Counted from the first letter of the stretch, positions 46,223 to 55,616 are shown. The stretch is 64,000 bases of DNA from Devosia sp. SD17-2 (GCF_029201565.1 NZ_CP104002.1:3303001-3367000), one strand, 5' to 3'. Notes: generated by a model from the sequence alone, not told the origin. Translations and numbers: made by a program.

Positions 46223-47638
46223 ATGTCCCTTGATGCCAATGCAATCACGAGCGCTCTTTCCGACATTTTGGGGGCGGACAACGTCATTAGCCAGGCCGAG
46301 CGGATGGACGGCTATCTCAAGGAGCCGCGGAAGCGCTTTCACATGGGCGCGAGCGCGGTGGTGCTGCCGCCAAGTGTCGAGGCGGTGCAGGCGGTGGCGC
46401 GCTGGGCCAATGAAAATCGGGTGGGGCTGATCCCGCAGGGGGGCAATACGGGGCTGGTGGGCGCGCAGGTGCCGCTTTTCGGCAATGAAGTCATTGTCAG
46501 CCTTGCCAGGCTCGACAAGGTGCGGGCGATCGATACGGCCGGTGGGGTGATGACGGCGGAGGCCGGGGTGATCCTCGAAAATGCGCACAAGGCGGCTGAG
46601 GCCGCTGGCGCGATGTTTCCGCTGTGGCTGGCCTCGCAGGGCTCGGCGCGGATCGGGGGCGTGCTGTCGTCCAATGCCGGGGGTGTCAATGTGCTCGCCT
46701 ATGGCAATGCGCGGGAATTGACGCTGGGAGTGGAGGCCGTTCTGGCCGATGGGCGGCTCTACAATGGGCTCAATTCGCTCAAGAAGGACAATACCGGCTA
46801 CGATCTCAAGGACGTGCTGGTGGGGGCCGAGGGCACGCTGGGGATCATCACGGCGGCGACGCTGAAACTTTATCCGCTGCCGGAGGATTATGAGACGGCG
46901 CTGGTCAATATCGCCTCGCCCAAGGAGGCGCTGAGGCTTTTTGAATTGCTGCGGCAGCGCGCGGGCGGGCGGCTCAATGCGTTTGAGATCATTCCGCAGA
47001 TCGGGCTCGATATTCAGTTGCGGCACGGGATGCTCGACAAGGATCCGACTGCCAGCCCCTCCCCCTGGTATGCGCTGCTCGAAATTGCGCGGCCCGCAGG
47101 CGCCGAGCCAGGGACGCTGCAATCGGCGCTGGAGGCGGCATTCGAGCAGGGGCTGATTTCGGATGCGGTGATGGCTGAAGCGCTGAGCGACCGGACGCGC
47201 ATGTGGGCATTTCGCGAGCAGATGAGCGAATGCCAGAGCAAGGAAGGCGCTTCAATCAAGCATGACGTGTCGGTGCCGGTGACCGCGATTCCGCAGCTGA
47301 TCGAGGAAGGTACGGCGGCGGTGGAAAGGCTTGCGCCGGGCATTCGGCCGGTGCCCTTCGGGCATATGGGAGACGGCAATATCCACTTCAATTTCAGCCA
47401 GCCCGCAGGCGCCGACGGCAAGGCCTTCATGGCCCAATATGACGAGGCGGCGCATGAGGCGATCTATGAGATCGTGCTTCGGCTGGGCGGTTCGGTGTCG
47501 GCCGAGCATGGCATCGGCCAGCTCAAGAGCGATCTCCTCAAGCGCGTAAAAGACCCGGTGGCGCTCGAAATGATGCGGGCGATCAAGACCGCACTCGACC
47601 CAAATGGCATTCTCAATCCGGGCAAGATGCTGGGGTGA
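46223..47638 (+). CDS. FAD-linked oxidase (GlcD / D-2-hydroxyglutarate dehydrogenase type)
   Basis: A 471-residue flavoenzyme oxidising a D-2-hydroxyacid. The FAD-binding domain has VGLIPQGGNTGLVGAQVPLF and IGGVLSSNAGGVNVLAYGNA. The C-terminal FAD-oxidase domain ends GSVSAEHGIGQLKSDLLKR and MMRAIKTALDPNGILNPGKML. I choose ATG 46223 (MSLDANAITSAL). The substrate (2-hydroxyglutarate, lactate or glycolate) is not certain. Confidence 0.92.
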   Translation: MSLDANAITSALSDILGADNVISQAERMDGYLKEPRKRFHMGASAVVLPPSVEAVQAVARWANENRVGLIPQGGNTGLVGAQVPLFGNEVIVSLARLDKVRAIDTAGGVMTAEAGVILENAHKAAEAAGAMFPLWLASQGSARIGGVLSSNAGGVNVLAYGNARELTLGVEAVLADGRLYNGLNSLKKDNTGYDLKDVLVGAEGTLGIITAATLKLYPLPEDYETALVNIASPKEALRLFELLRQRAGGRLNAFEIIPQIGLDIQLRHGMLDKDPTASPSPWYALLEIARPAGAEPGTLQSALEAAFEQGLISDAVMAEALSDRTRMWAFREQMSECQSKEGASIKHDVSVPVTAIPQLIEEGTAAVERLAPGIRPVPFGHMGDGNIHFNFSQPAGADGKAFMAQYDEAAHEAIYEIVLRLGGSVSAEHGIGQLKSDLLKRVKDPVALEMMRAIKTALDPNGILNPGKMLG

Positions 47639-47702
47639 GCTGGCATGTGACCAGGTTCCCCCGATGTGCTTACTTGAACGCGGGGGAGGCTCGGGCCATT
47701 TG

Positions 47703-48269
47703 ATGGGTATGCAACTCAAAGACATTCAGTTTCTCGACGACGCCACGCGTCCCCCGGTCCCTGTCATTGACGGCGTGACGGAAGAGCAGCGCGAGGCCGG
47801 CAATCACCTTCGGGACATTCACGACTATCTGCGCGCCAATCTGGCGACGCTGGGCACGCTGATCGAGCGGGCTTCAGCCGGCGAGGTCACCCCGCAGGCG
47901 GTGCGCAACGAGGTGGAAGGGCTGGCGCTGGTCGCCAATTACCGCCGCTTCGGCAATGTGTGCGGGCAATATTGCCAGCTGATCCACAAGCACCACACGA
48001 TCGAGGATCGGGCGCTGTTCCCTGCCCTCGCCAAACGCAGCCCGGCCCTCAAGGCCGTGGTCGAACGGCTCGAGGCCGAGCACGAGCATGTCCATCAGCT
48101 GGTGGAAATGCTGGTGGGCGCGATCATCGCGCTCAATGACAGTCCGGACCGCAGCCAGTTTGATGAGACAGTCGCCATCTTCCGGGCGCTTGAAAAGCTG
48201 CTGCTGTCGCACTTCCGCTATGAGGAAGAGAGCATCATCGACGCGCTGGGCTTTTACGGCATTCTCTAG
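47703..48269 (+). CDS. Hemerythrin-domain protein
   Basis: A 188-residue cytoplasmic four-helix protein. The carboxylate/histidine iron ligands of the hemerythrin HHE fold appear as HLRDIHDYL, LIHKHHTIEDRALFPAL, LEAEHEHVHQLVE and SHFRYEEESIIDALG. Such proteins sense or store O2 or NO or protect Fe-S centres. ATG 47703 follows the FAD oxidase by 64 bp on the same strand. Confidence 0.9.
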   Translation: MGMQLKDIQFLDDATRPPVPVIDGVTEEQREAGNHLRDIHDYLRANLATLGTLIERASAGEVTPQAVRNEVEGLALVANYRRFGNVCGQYCQLIHKHHTIEDRALFPALAKRSPALKAVVERLEAEHEHVHQLVEMLVGAIIALNDSPDRSQFDETVAIFRALEKLLLSHFRYEEESIIDALGFYGIL

Positions 48270-48275
48270 GGCGGA

Positions 48276-49019
48276 TCAGAAAAGATCCATCTGCCCACCA
48301 CCGCCGGCGGCGTTTTTGGGGCGAGCCGGTGGGGGCTCGGGCAGTTCGTGGATGACGGGTTCGATGAGGCCGGGGTCATCATCCCTAGCGGAATTGACCC
48401 GGGTGGAGACGGGGTGGAATTTGAGCACCCCATCTTCGAGTGGCAGGGCCATCTGGGCGGCTTCGGGGGCGCGGACGTCGCGGACATTGAGCCAGGCGTC
48501 GATCTCGGCATCGCTCATCATAATGGCCGGCATGCGATCGTGGATTTCGGCCAATTGCCGATTGGCGGCGACAGTGATGGTGGCGGCGCTGTCGATCTCC
48601 TCGCCCTCCGGGCCGCTCCAGGTGGCGTAGAGCCCGGCAAGAGCCATGGGCTGGCCGTCGGCGCGGGTGATGTAATAGGGGCGCTTTTTCTTGTCGGGGC
48701 CAGTGTGCCATTCGTAATAGCCGCTGGCGGGGATGATGCAGCGGCCATGCTTGAGCGCATCCCGGAAGGCGGGCTTGTCGGCCATGGTTTCGGCGCGGGC
48801 ATTGATCAGCAGCGGAAATTCGCGCGGATCCTTCACCCAGCGCGGTACAAGGCCCCAGCGAGCGAAATGGCCTTCGCGGCGACCGCCCTCCTCCCAGATC
48901 GCGGCAATCGGCTGGGTCGGCGCGATATTGTAGCGCGGCACCATGTCGATGCTGTTCAGGAGCTTGAACAGCTCGGCCATCATTTCGGGCGGCAGGGTCG
49001 CCGCATAGCGTCCACACAT
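48276..49019 (-). CDS. yedK: SOS response-associated peptidase (YedK/HMCES type)
   Basis: A 247-residue protein that forms a stable crosslink with abasic sites in single-stranded DNA and shields them. The catalytic Cys2 is in MCGRYAATLP. NARAETMADKPAFRDAL, CIIPASGYYEWH and the active-site His in FHPVSTRV complete the family pattern. ATG 49019 is fixed by the need for Cys2. It is divergent from the Nudix gene. Confidence 0.95.
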   Translation of the reverse strand: MCGRYAATLPPEMMAELFKLLNSIDMVPRYNIAPTQPIAAIWEEGGRREGHFARWGLVPRWVKDPREFPLLINARAETMADKPAFRDALKHGRCIIPASGYYEWHTGPDKKKRPYYITRADGQPMALAGLYATWSGPEGEEIDSAATITVAANRQLAEIHDRMPAIMMSDAEIDAWLNVRDVRAPEAAQMALPLEDGVLKFHPVSTRVNSARDDDPGLIEPVIHELPEPPPARPKNAAGGGGQMDLF

Positions 49020-49098
49020 GGGCACGAGCCTTTGATCAGGGGCTTTTGGTTGAGGAAAGAGGTAGTGTCTAAAGGACCGAATCGCAAATGTGCAGGCC

Positions 49099-49497
49099 AT
49101 GATTGACCAACCCAACGCCGCGAGTGTGGCGCTCATCCGTGAGCGCAAGGTTCTGCTGATCAAGCGGGCCTATGCGCCCTATCAGCATCTCTGGACCCTG
49201 CCGGGTGGCCGGATGGAGGACGGCGAGACCATTGAGCAATGCGCCGCCCGGGAACTGGTGGAGGAGCTGGGTGTCACCATCCGCAATCCACGCCATGTGC
49301 TGACCCAGGCGCTGGGCCGGGACGAGAGCTTTCGCCTGGCCGTGTTCGTGACCACCGATTTTTCCGGCAAGATCACCCCGTCGGACGAAGTGGCCGATCA
49401 CAAATGGGTTGATCCGGCCGCGCTGATCGCCATGCGGACGACCTCGCGCCTCGACCTTGTCATCGAGCAGGCTTTCGCAGTTTTGGCAGAGCGGTGA
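49099..49497 (+). CDS. Nudix hydrolase
   Basis: A 132-residue Mg-dependent pyrophosphatase acting on a nucleoside-diphosphate derivative. The Nudix box is complete: G-x5-E-x7-REVxEExG read as GGRMEDGETIEQ then CAARELVEELGV. ATG 49099 (MIDQPNAASVAL) is preferred over an in-frame GTG at 49090. The substrate is unknown; mutT-like sanitation or NADH/ADP-ribose turnover are possible. Confidence 0.92.
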   Translation: MIDQPNAASVALIRERKVLLIKRAYAPYQHLWTLPGGRMEDGETIEQCAARELVEELGVTIRNPRHVLTQALGRDESFRLAVFVTTDFSGKITPSDEVADHKWVDPAALIAMRTTSRLDLVIEQAFAVLAER

Positions 49498-49533
49498 TAT
49501 AGAGTTGGCGCAAAGCCGCTCCGGGATATCGAG

Positions 49534-49899
49534 TTGAGACGAATCTTCCACACCAGCCTTGTTCTCCTGGCGCTAAGCGCAACGCCGGCGCTGGCGATTG
49601 ATCCGCCCTATCAGCGGCAGATGGAGCGGCTGGCCGAGGTGATGGGCAGCCTTTATTACCTGCAGCCCCTCTGCAAGGCAGGCAGCGAGGATTGGCGCGC
49701 CCAGATGGCCGAGCTGATCGAACTCGACGAGCCCGAAGAGGACCGCCGGCAGCGTCTCGCCGGGGCTTTCAACAGCGGCTACACGGCATTCTCCCGCTTT
49801 CACAAGCAGTGCACGCCGGCCTCACGAGAGGCGCTGGGGCGGCTTTTGCTGGAGGCGCAGCGCCTCGCCCGCGACATCCACACGCGGTTCGCGGAGTAG
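49534..49899 (+). CDS. TIGR02301-family periplasmic protein
   Basis: A 121-residue protein with a signal peptide (IFHTSLVLLALSATPALA). A mature helical domain has two cysteines (LQPLCKAG and HKQCTPAS) that probably pair. This matches the alphaproteobacterial TIGR02301 family, whose function is unknown. The start is TTG at 49534, since no ATG or GTG lies before the signal peptide. Confidence 0.8.
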   Translation: MRRIFHTSLVLLALSATPALAIDPPYQRQMERLAEVMGSLYYLQPLCKAGSEDWRAQMAELIELDEPEEDRRQRLAGAFNSGYTAFSRFHKQCTPASREALGRLLLEAQRLARDIHTRFAE

Positions 49900-49982
49900 G
49901 ATCGGGAAAATTACCTACCTTGCGTTAACCTTCGGGTTACTTCTGACGCGCCAGCGAAAAAACGACGTGCTAATCGGACACA

Positions 49983-50261
49983 ATGCCCAGCACCAAGTCA
50001 CTTTTTTCGCCCGCATCCGGTAACGGCCCCTCCGAACAAGGACAGGTCGAGCGCCAGATCGCCCTCGAATATCTCGCCGAGGCCTGGAACAATGCCGAAG
50101 AAGACGGGCTGGAAAGCGCGGCCCTCGCCCATGCGTCGCTGTTTGCCGCGCTGGCGACTTTCGTGCGCATGCATGGCGACGACGCCACCGCCGAGATGAT
50201 CGCGCAATTGCCCGACCGTATCCGCTCAGGCGAATACAATCTCGAGCGCGTGCTGCAATAA
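49983..50261 (+). CDS. Hypothetical protein (92 residues)
   Basis: Starts MPSTKSLFSPASGNG. A Gln/Glu-rich helix follows (QVERQIALEYLAEAWNNAEE), then ESAALAHASLFAALATFVRM and a charged end. No membrane segment or signal peptide. Looks like a conserved small cytoplasmic protein, but the family is not recognised. Confidence 0.68.
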   Translation: MPSTKSLFSPASGNGPSEQGQVERQIALEYLAEAWNNAEEDGLESAALAHASLFAALATFVRMHGDDATAEMIAQLPDRIRSGEYNLERVLQ

Positions 50262-50298
50262 TTCTTCCGGCCACCCCGGTACTTTAGACGCTGAAATA

Positions 50299-50331
50299 GG
50301 CCGATCTGTCCCAATATGCGACAGATTGGCC
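50299..50331. repeat. Inverted repeat upstream of sleB-type gene
   Basis: Two 12-base arms, GGCCGATCTGTC and GACAGATTGGCC, pair with one mismatch around a 9-base loop, in the 220-bp gap before the hydrolase. No T-run follows. It may be an operator or an RNA hairpin. Confidence 0.5.
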
Positions 50332-50481
50332 GATCATATTTCTGCCCTTTGAGGACCATAGGGCCGCCCCTTTGGGCATTTAACGCGCTGCTAACCTTAA
50401 TAAGCGATCATCTGAATTGTCGGCATTTTAGCGTCACTTTTGCCGAGCTAGTTCGTGTTGCGTAGTGTTGAGTAGCGTTTT

Positions 50482-51582
50482 ATGGCCCATTCCCCCCGGC
50501 CGGCTGTGCAGTCGCACGCCGCCAGAGCGGTTCGCCGAGGATTCCCGATCGCCAGGACGATGGCGATGGGTTTCGTTGCATCCCTCGCCTATCTCGCCTG
50601 CGCCAATGGCGCATTCGGCCCGGCATCCGATATGCCGAGCGAAGTGGCGAGCGCACCCAAGATCGAAGTGGCCAAGGCCAGCCTGAGCTATTCAGGCGCT
50701 GATCCGGTGATTACCGGTTCAGTCGATCATCTGTTCCAAACCGCCAGCTTCATGGGCCCCAACCGCGGCACGAAATCCGACCGGTTCCGGCCAGAAGTCG
50801 ACGTGCTTGCCGTCTCGCGCAGCTTTGAAGAAGTGCGCGTGCGCCTTGCAGCGCTGCGCGCGGCGCCATCCGATCCCACCGATCTCGGGCAGACTCGGCT
50901 CGCCGACATGGACATGCCAGAAGCGGCCGAGACCGACAGCGGCCCGCGCATGTCTGTCGCCGCCATCAATCCATCGGCAATCCACCCCTCGGGGATCAAT
51001 CCGGCCACCGCCGCCGCGCTTGACGCCATCGCCGGTATCGCGCCGCAGACGGCGTCGCTGGTGGTAGAGTCCAATCCCCTGCCCGCGATCGCCTCCGAAC
51101 AGCTGGCCTATGCTCGCGCCAACGCGCCGGTTACCGGCAGCTATGCGACGGGCGAATCCGTGGCCGTGTCTGAGCGCGAACTCTGGTGCCTTGCCACCGC
51201 GATCTATTTTGAAGCACGCGGCGAAAGCTATCGCGGCCAGGTCGCCGTGGCGCAGGTGGTGATGAACCGCACCAAAGACCACCGCTATCCCGACACGATC
51301 TGCGGCGTGGTGTTCCAGAACCAGCACCGCAAGAATTCCTGCCAGTTCTCCTTTGCCTGCGACGGCATTCCGGAGGTCATCACCGAACGCCAGTCCTGGG
51401 CGCAGGCGGAGGACATTGCCAGCCAGTTCACCAAGGGCCAGCTCTATCTGACCGAAGTGGGCGATTCTACGCACTACCACGCCACCTATGTGCGCCCGGC
51501 CTGGGCACCGCGCATGGAAAAGGTCACCCAGATCGGCCTGCACGTGTTTTATAAATTCAAGCGCGGTTGGATGTTTGGGTAA
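50482..51582 (+). CDS. Cell-wall hydrolase of SleB type (hydrolase_2)
   Basis: A 366-residue protein. A hydrophobic stretch near residues 27-45 (TMAMGFVASLAYLACANGAF) could be a signal or anchor after a basic N-terminus. A long low-complexity periplasmic linker follows (about 50-230). The C-terminal catalytic domain reads ELWCLATAIYFEARGESYRG, then VVMNRTKDHRYPDTICGVVF and NSCQFSFACDG. SleB-type enzymes cleave peptidoglycan glycan strands. The gene is not in an operon. Confidence 0.9.
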   Translation: MAHSPRPAVQSHAARAVRRGFPIARTMAMGFVASLAYLACANGAFGPASDMPSEVASAPKIEVAKASLSYSGADPVITGSVDHLFQTASFMGPNRGTKSDRFRPEVDVLAVSRSFEEVRVRLAALRAAPSDPTDLGQTRLADMDMPEAAETDSGPRMSVAAINPSAIHPSGINPATAAALDAIAGIAPQTASLVVESNPLPAIASEQLAYARANAPVTGSYATGESVAVSERELWCLATAIYFEARGESYRGQVAVAQVVMNRTKDHRYPDTICGVVFQNQHRKNSCQFSFACDGIPEVITERQSWAQAEDIASQFTKGQLYLTEVGDSTHYHATYVRPAWAPRMEKVTQIGLHVFYKFKRGWMFG

Positions 51583-51630
51583 GGGCAGCCGGGTCTGAGT
51601 TTGGGGGGAATAGTGGGACTGTGGCTCTCG

Positions 51631-51755
51631 CCCCCCCACCCTCATTCCCTCCCACGTTGGGGGAGGGAAGCTTGATCTGTGATCTCTCTAGCTTTGTGCG
51701 CACAAGGCGCTCAGTCGTCTCCCTCCCCCCTTGTGGGGAGGGATCAAGGGTGGGT
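51631..51755. repeat. Interspersed GC-rich palindromic repeat, copy B
   Basis: Same plan as copy A: CCCCCCACCCTCATTCCCTC at the left, GTCGTCTCCCTCCCCCCTTG in the middle-right and GGGATCAAGGGTGGG at the end. Confidence 0.75.
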
Positions 51756-51794
51756 TGATGGTCCCCGCCTCAGACCCCGAAAAACTCAAAAACC

Positions 51795-52256
51795 CTAGCA
51801 ATACCAAAAACTTGCTGAGGCGAAGCAGCTGGTGGTGCGGGTTGTGCCGTCGCGGTTCTTGAAGGTGGAGACCGAGACGAAGGAGTTGCCGCTTTTCACG
51901 CGGAGCCTGGTCCAGCGGCCGTTGGACCATTGGGCGAAGCTGACGGACCGCGGTTCGGCCGGGCGCACGGTGATGCCCGGATATTGGACGTGGCGCGAGG
52001 TCAGCACATCGGTGGAATAGGTGCCGGTGCTGGTGCGGGTGATAGCCACTTCGCTCACCCTGCCCGCCTCGATCTTTTTGACGCGCGTGGTGGAAATCGG
52101 ATCGGTCGAAATCCAGTCGGCGTAATCGACGATGTATTCGCGCTCGCCAAATTTGACGAGGCCATCAGCGTCGATGCCATCGCCCAGCGAGGGCGAGGCG
52201 AACGCCATGGCAATGCTCAGGCCCACAGCGAGGGCGCGTGGAAGCAAGAGTTTCAT
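51795..52256 (-). CDS. Hypothetical secreted protein (153 residues)
   Basis: Starts at ATG 52256 with a signal peptide (LLLPRALAVGLSIAMAFASP). The mature part contains KFGEREYIVDYADWISTDPI and ends with a cysteine-pair tail FASASFWYC after TTSCFA. The family is not recognised. The frame is clean, and a repeat copy lies directly downstream. Confidence 0.62.
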   Translation of the reverse strand: MKLLLPRALAVGLSIAMAFASPSLGDGIDADGLVKFGEREYIVDYADWISTDPISTTRVKKIEAGRVSEVAITRTSTGTYSTDVLTSRHVQYPGITVRPAEPRSVSFAQWSNGRWTRLRVKSGNSFVSVSTFKNRDGTTRTTSCFASASFWYC

Positions 52257-52369
52257 CGCGATTGTCCCATTCTGATCCAAAACGACAGACATGTCTTAAC
52301 GGATCAGTAACCATGACTGGACGGGCGCCACGATGCAATCTTGCAAACATGGTTAATTTTGCGTTGATT

Positions 52370-52987
52370 TCAGGCGTGAGGGATCAGCGCCACAAGCTCT
52401 TCAAAGGCCGCAGTAAAGCGGTCGTGCGCCTCGCGCGTCGGCCAGGGGCGGATCAGGCGATCAAACGCATCGACGTCGAAGGCGGGAAAGCTCGGTTCGC
52501 CGAAAAGGCGCCGCGCTTCAGCGGCTTCAAAGCCGGCCAGATTGGTGGCTTCGAAATAGGCGGCCTCGCGGTCGGCCTTTTTGATCAGCTTTGCGATGGC
52601 CGCCGGCTGAGTGGCCGGCAGCGAAAAGCGCAGGTAGATGGCGGACAGCAGCCGGTTCTCGACATCCTTGTAATTGCCGCCCATGGCCGCCTTGAAGGGC
52701 GAGATGATGTCGCCCATGACATATTCGGGCGCGTCGTGGAGCAGCGTCTGGAGTTGGGCGTGGACGCTGGCATCCGGATTGGCGGCGCGGAAGACTTCCA
52801 GCACGAGGACGGAATGCTGGGCCACTGAGAACGGATAATCGCCGATGGTCTGGCCGTTCCAGCGGGCAACGCGCGCGAGGCCGTGGGCGATGTCGGAAAG
52901 TTCGACATCGACGGGCGAGGGATCGAGAATATCTAGGCGGCGGCCGGACAGCATACGCTGCCAGGCGCGGGAGGCGGTTCGGGACAT
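52370..52987 (-). CDS. HD-domain hydrolase, YfbR-like 5'-deoxynucleotidase
   Basis: A 205-residue metal-dependent phosphohydrolase. The HD motif is in TLLHDAPEYVMGDIISPFK, with upstream SVAQHSVLVLEV supplying another histidine. Substrates of the family are deoxyribonucleoside monophosphates, so it may help control nucleotide pools. Encoded alone, with repeat copy C upstream. Confidence 0.88.
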   Translation of the reverse strand: MSRTASRAWQRMLSGRRLDILDPSPVDVELSDIAHGLARVARWNGQTIGDYPFSVAQHSVLVLEVFRAANPDASVHAQLQTLLHDAPEYVMGDIISPFKAAMGGNYKDVENRLLSAIYLRFSLPATQPAAIAKLIKKADREAAYFEATNLAGFEAAEARRLFGEPSFPAFDVDAFDRLIRPWPTREAHDRFTAAFEELVALIPHA

Positions 52988-53083
52988 CAGGGCGGAGTTC
53001 GCTCACTTCGGGGTTCGCCCGAGAGTAGCAGATGGCGGCGATTCGAGAATGTGGGGTGTAGTTGCCGAATTTCGTGGCTCTCG

Positions 53084-53208
53084 GCCCCCACCCTCACTCC
53101 CTCCCCACGTCGGGGGAGGGAAGCCTGGCCGGTGCGGGCTGTAAATTTGTGCCCACAAACTTATCAGTCGTCTCCCTCCCCCCTGTTGGGAGGGATCAAG
53201 GGTGGGGG
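53084..53208. repeat. Interspersed GC-rich palindromic repeat, copy C
   Basis: CCCCCACCCTCACTCCCTCC at the left and GGGATCAAGGGTGGGGG at the right, with hairpins CCCCACGTCGGGGGAG and CTCCCCCCTGTTGGGAG. The closest relative of copies A and B. Confidence 0.75.
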
Positions 53209-53229
53209 TATTCTCTCCCAAACCCTGCC

Positions 53230-54051
53230 CTACTCCTCGGCGGCGACGTCGCCGAATTGGTAGGTGGCCCAGGCGGGCAGTGACAGCGTGACAGGTTTGC
53301 CGTCGGCGGTGACCGCGAAGAGGTCGGTGATGCGGTCGAGGCGGAGGATGGCGACGGCCTTGCCGTTGACCACCTGACCGACGCTGCCGGCCTCGCGGGT
53401 GCCGGCGACGATTGCCGTGCCGGTGGGCGCTTCGAGGTTAGAGACGATCACCGGGCGGCGGCGGGCGGTGCCGCGGTGCTTCATGCGCGAGACGACTTCC
53501 TGGCCGACATAGCAGCCCTTGGCGAAGTCGATGCCGTCGACGATGTCCAAGCCAAGATCATGGGCGAAGGCGTCGTTGGCAGGGAAATCATTGCCCTGAT
53601 GGAGGATGCCGGCGGCGATGCGGGCCTCATGATAGGCGGTGTCGTCGGTGAGCCAATCGCTGGTGGCTTCGACGGGCGCGATGATCCGCCAACCCAGCTG
53701 CACCGGGCCGAGGCGATCGGGCTGGGCGCCTGGGATATCGCTGGCCGAAAAGCCGACGCGGTGGGTTTCGCGAAGATCGTCTATCTCGGCCTTGGCGCGC
53801 AGCTTGTACATGCGCATGCGCTTGAAGAAATCGTCGGCGACGGATTGGTGCACGTCGAGCCAGAGCGTGTCGTCAAAAAAGCCGGCGAGGCCTTCGGCGA
53901 GGATCTTGCCCTGCGGCGAGAGCAGCGCCCAGGCGGCGGCGGGGCCGGGTTCGGTAGGGATGTGCCCCGTAAGAACGTCATTGAGCAGGCGATGGGCATC
54001 GGGACCGGAGAAACGGTAGATCGCGCGATCGGCACGCAGGATGATGGCCAT
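53230..54051 (-). CDS. ygfZ: Folate-binding Fe-S cluster repair protein YgfZ
   Basis: A 273-residue GcvT-fold protein that uses tetrahydrofolate and helps certain Fe-S enzymes such as MiaB. It carries the signature KGCYVGQEVVSRMKHRG with its essential cysteine. I choose ATG 54051 (MAIILRADRAIYRFSG). Upstream in-frame ATGs exist but give no homology. It is divergent from pyrC. Confidence 0.92.
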   Translation of the reverse strand: MAIILRADRAIYRFSGPDAHRLLNDVLTGHIPTEPGPAAAWALLSPQGKILAEGLAGFFDDTLWLDVHQSVADDFFKRMRMYKLRAKAEIDDLRETHRVGFSASDIPGAQPDRLGPVQLGWRIIAPVEATSDWLTDDTAYHEARIAAGILHQGNDFPANDAFAHDLGLDIVDGIDFAKGCYVGQEVVSRMKHRGTARRRPVIVSNLEAPTGTAIVAGTREAGSVGQVVNGKAVAILRLDRITDLFAVTADGKPVTLSLPAWATYQFGDVAAEE

Positions 54052-54170
54052 CAGGCACTCCATGAGAAACAGGCGTCCGCTTTGGCGGATATGACCCGGA
54101 GGTGGGATGGACAGGGGCGCCCGCAAGCCACTAGAACCGGGGCAATTCCAACCGAGCCGGGACCGCAGAC

Positions 54171-55490
54171 ATGGCGCAGTATGACACGATTTTCAAGAAC
54201 GCCACCGTCGTCAACCACGATGGCGAGGGGCTTGCCGATATCGCGGTCAAGAACGGGCGCATCGTGGCGCTGGGCAATGTCACGGGCGACGCGGCGGAAG
54301 TGATCGACTGCACGGGGCTGCATATCCTGCCCGGCGTGATCGACAGCCAGGTGCATTTTCGCGAGCCGGGGCTGACGCATAAGGAAGATCTCGAGAGCGG
54401 ATCGCTGGCGGCAGTGATGGGTGGCGTCACGGGCGTTTTCGAAATGCCGAACACCAATCCTCTGACCACAACGCGCGAAACCTTTGAGGCCAAGATCGCG
54501 GCGGGCACCAACCGCATGCACTGCGATTTCGCCTTCTATATTGGCGGCACGCACGACAATGTCGGCGAGTTGGCCGAGCTCGAAAAACTGCCGGGCTGCG
54601 CGGGCATCAAGGTGTTCATGGGCTCGTCCACCGGCTCGCTGCTGGTGCAGGACGACGCCGGGGTGGAGGCCATTCTGCGCGCCATTTCGCGCCGCGCCGC
54701 CTTCCATTCGGAAGACGAATATATGCTCGAGGAGCGCAAGCATCTGCGCGTGCCGGGCGATCCGTCGAGCCATCCTGTGTGGCGCTCGCCGGAAGTGGCG
54801 ATGAGCTGCACAACGCGGCTGGTGAACCTCGCCCGCAAGACCGGCAAGCGCATCCATGTGCTGCATATCTCGACCAAGGAAGAGATCGTCTATCTCGCCG
54901 ACCACAAGGATGTAGCCTCGGTGGAAGTGACGCCGCACCATCTGACGCTCGACGAAACCGCCTACGACAGGCTCGGCACTTATGTGCAGATGAACCCGCC
55001 GATCCGCGATGCGGTCCATCGCGAGGGCATCTGGAAGGGTGTGTCCAACGGCGTGGCCGACGTGCTGGGCTCGGACCATGCGCCGCATACGCGCGAGGAA
55101 AAGGATCACCCCTATCCGGAAAGCCATTCGGGGATGACGGGCGTGCAGACGCTGGTGCCGACAATGCTGGACCACGTCAACGCCGGCAAGTTGAGCCTGC
55201 AGCGCTTTGTCGACATGTCGAGCCATGGCCCGAACCGGATTTTTGGCATCGCCAACAAGGGCCGCATCGCGGTGGGCTATGACGCCGACCTGACCGTCGT
55301 GGACATGAAGCGCCGCGAAACCATCACCAATGAGTGGATCAAATCCCGCGCCGGCTGGACGCCCTATGATGGCGTAACCGTCACCGGCTGGCCGGTGGGT
55401 ACGGTAGTGCGCGGCAATCGCGTGATGTGGGATGGTGAACTGGTAGCCCCGCATGTGGGGCAGCCGATGCGGTTTATCGAGGCGCTGTAA
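54171..55490 (+). CDS. pyrC: Dihydroorotase
   Basis: Third step of pyrimidine synthesis, carbamoyl-aspartate to dihydroorotate. A 439-residue amidohydrolase. The metal region reads PGVIDSQVHFREPGLTHKED, with Gln where many relatives have the first His of H-x-H. Later come VEVTPHHLTLDE and DVLGSDHAPHTREEKDHPYP. The variant is, to my knowledge, usual in Rhizobiales. The start MAQYDTIFKNAT lies 120 bp from the divergent ygfZ. Confidence 0.92.
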   Translation: MAQYDTIFKNATVVNHDGEGLADIAVKNGRIVALGNVTGDAAEVIDCTGLHILPGVIDSQVHFREPGLTHKEDLESGSLAAVMGGVTGVFEMPNTNPLTTTRETFEAKIAAGTNRMHCDFAFYIGGTHDNVGELAELEKLPGCAGIKVFMGSSTGSLLVQDDAGVEAILRAISRRAAFHSEDEYMLEERKHLRVPGDPSSHPVWRSPEVAMSCTTRLVNLARKTGKRIHVLHISTKEEIVYLADHKDVASVEVTPHHLTLDETAYDRLGTYVQMNPPIRDAVHREGIWKGVSNGVADVLGSDHAPHTREEKDHPYPESHSGMTGVQTLVPTMLDHVNAGKLSLQRFVDMSSHGPNRIFGIANKGRIAVGYDADLTVVDMKRRETITNEWIKSRAGWTPYDGVTVTGWPVGTVVRGNRVMWDGELVAPHVGQPMRFIEAL

Positions 55491-55509
55491 GTTTTTGGGG
55501 GGCGGGAGA

Positions 55510-55616
55510 ACCCCCACCTTGCCTCCCCCTGATAGGGGCGGGACGCGCCAGTGTCGGCTGGCAGATCGAGAGCCCCAATGAGCCCTCCCCCTATCAGGGG
55601 GAGGTGGGGTGGGGGT
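55510..55616. repeat. Interspersed palindromic repeat, variant E
   Basis: Arms CCCCCACCTTGCCTCCCCCT and AGGGGGAGGTGGGGTGGGGG enclose the hairpins CCCCTGATAGGGG and CCCCCTATCAGGGGG. Same architecture as copies A-C with a different core. Confidence 0.6.
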
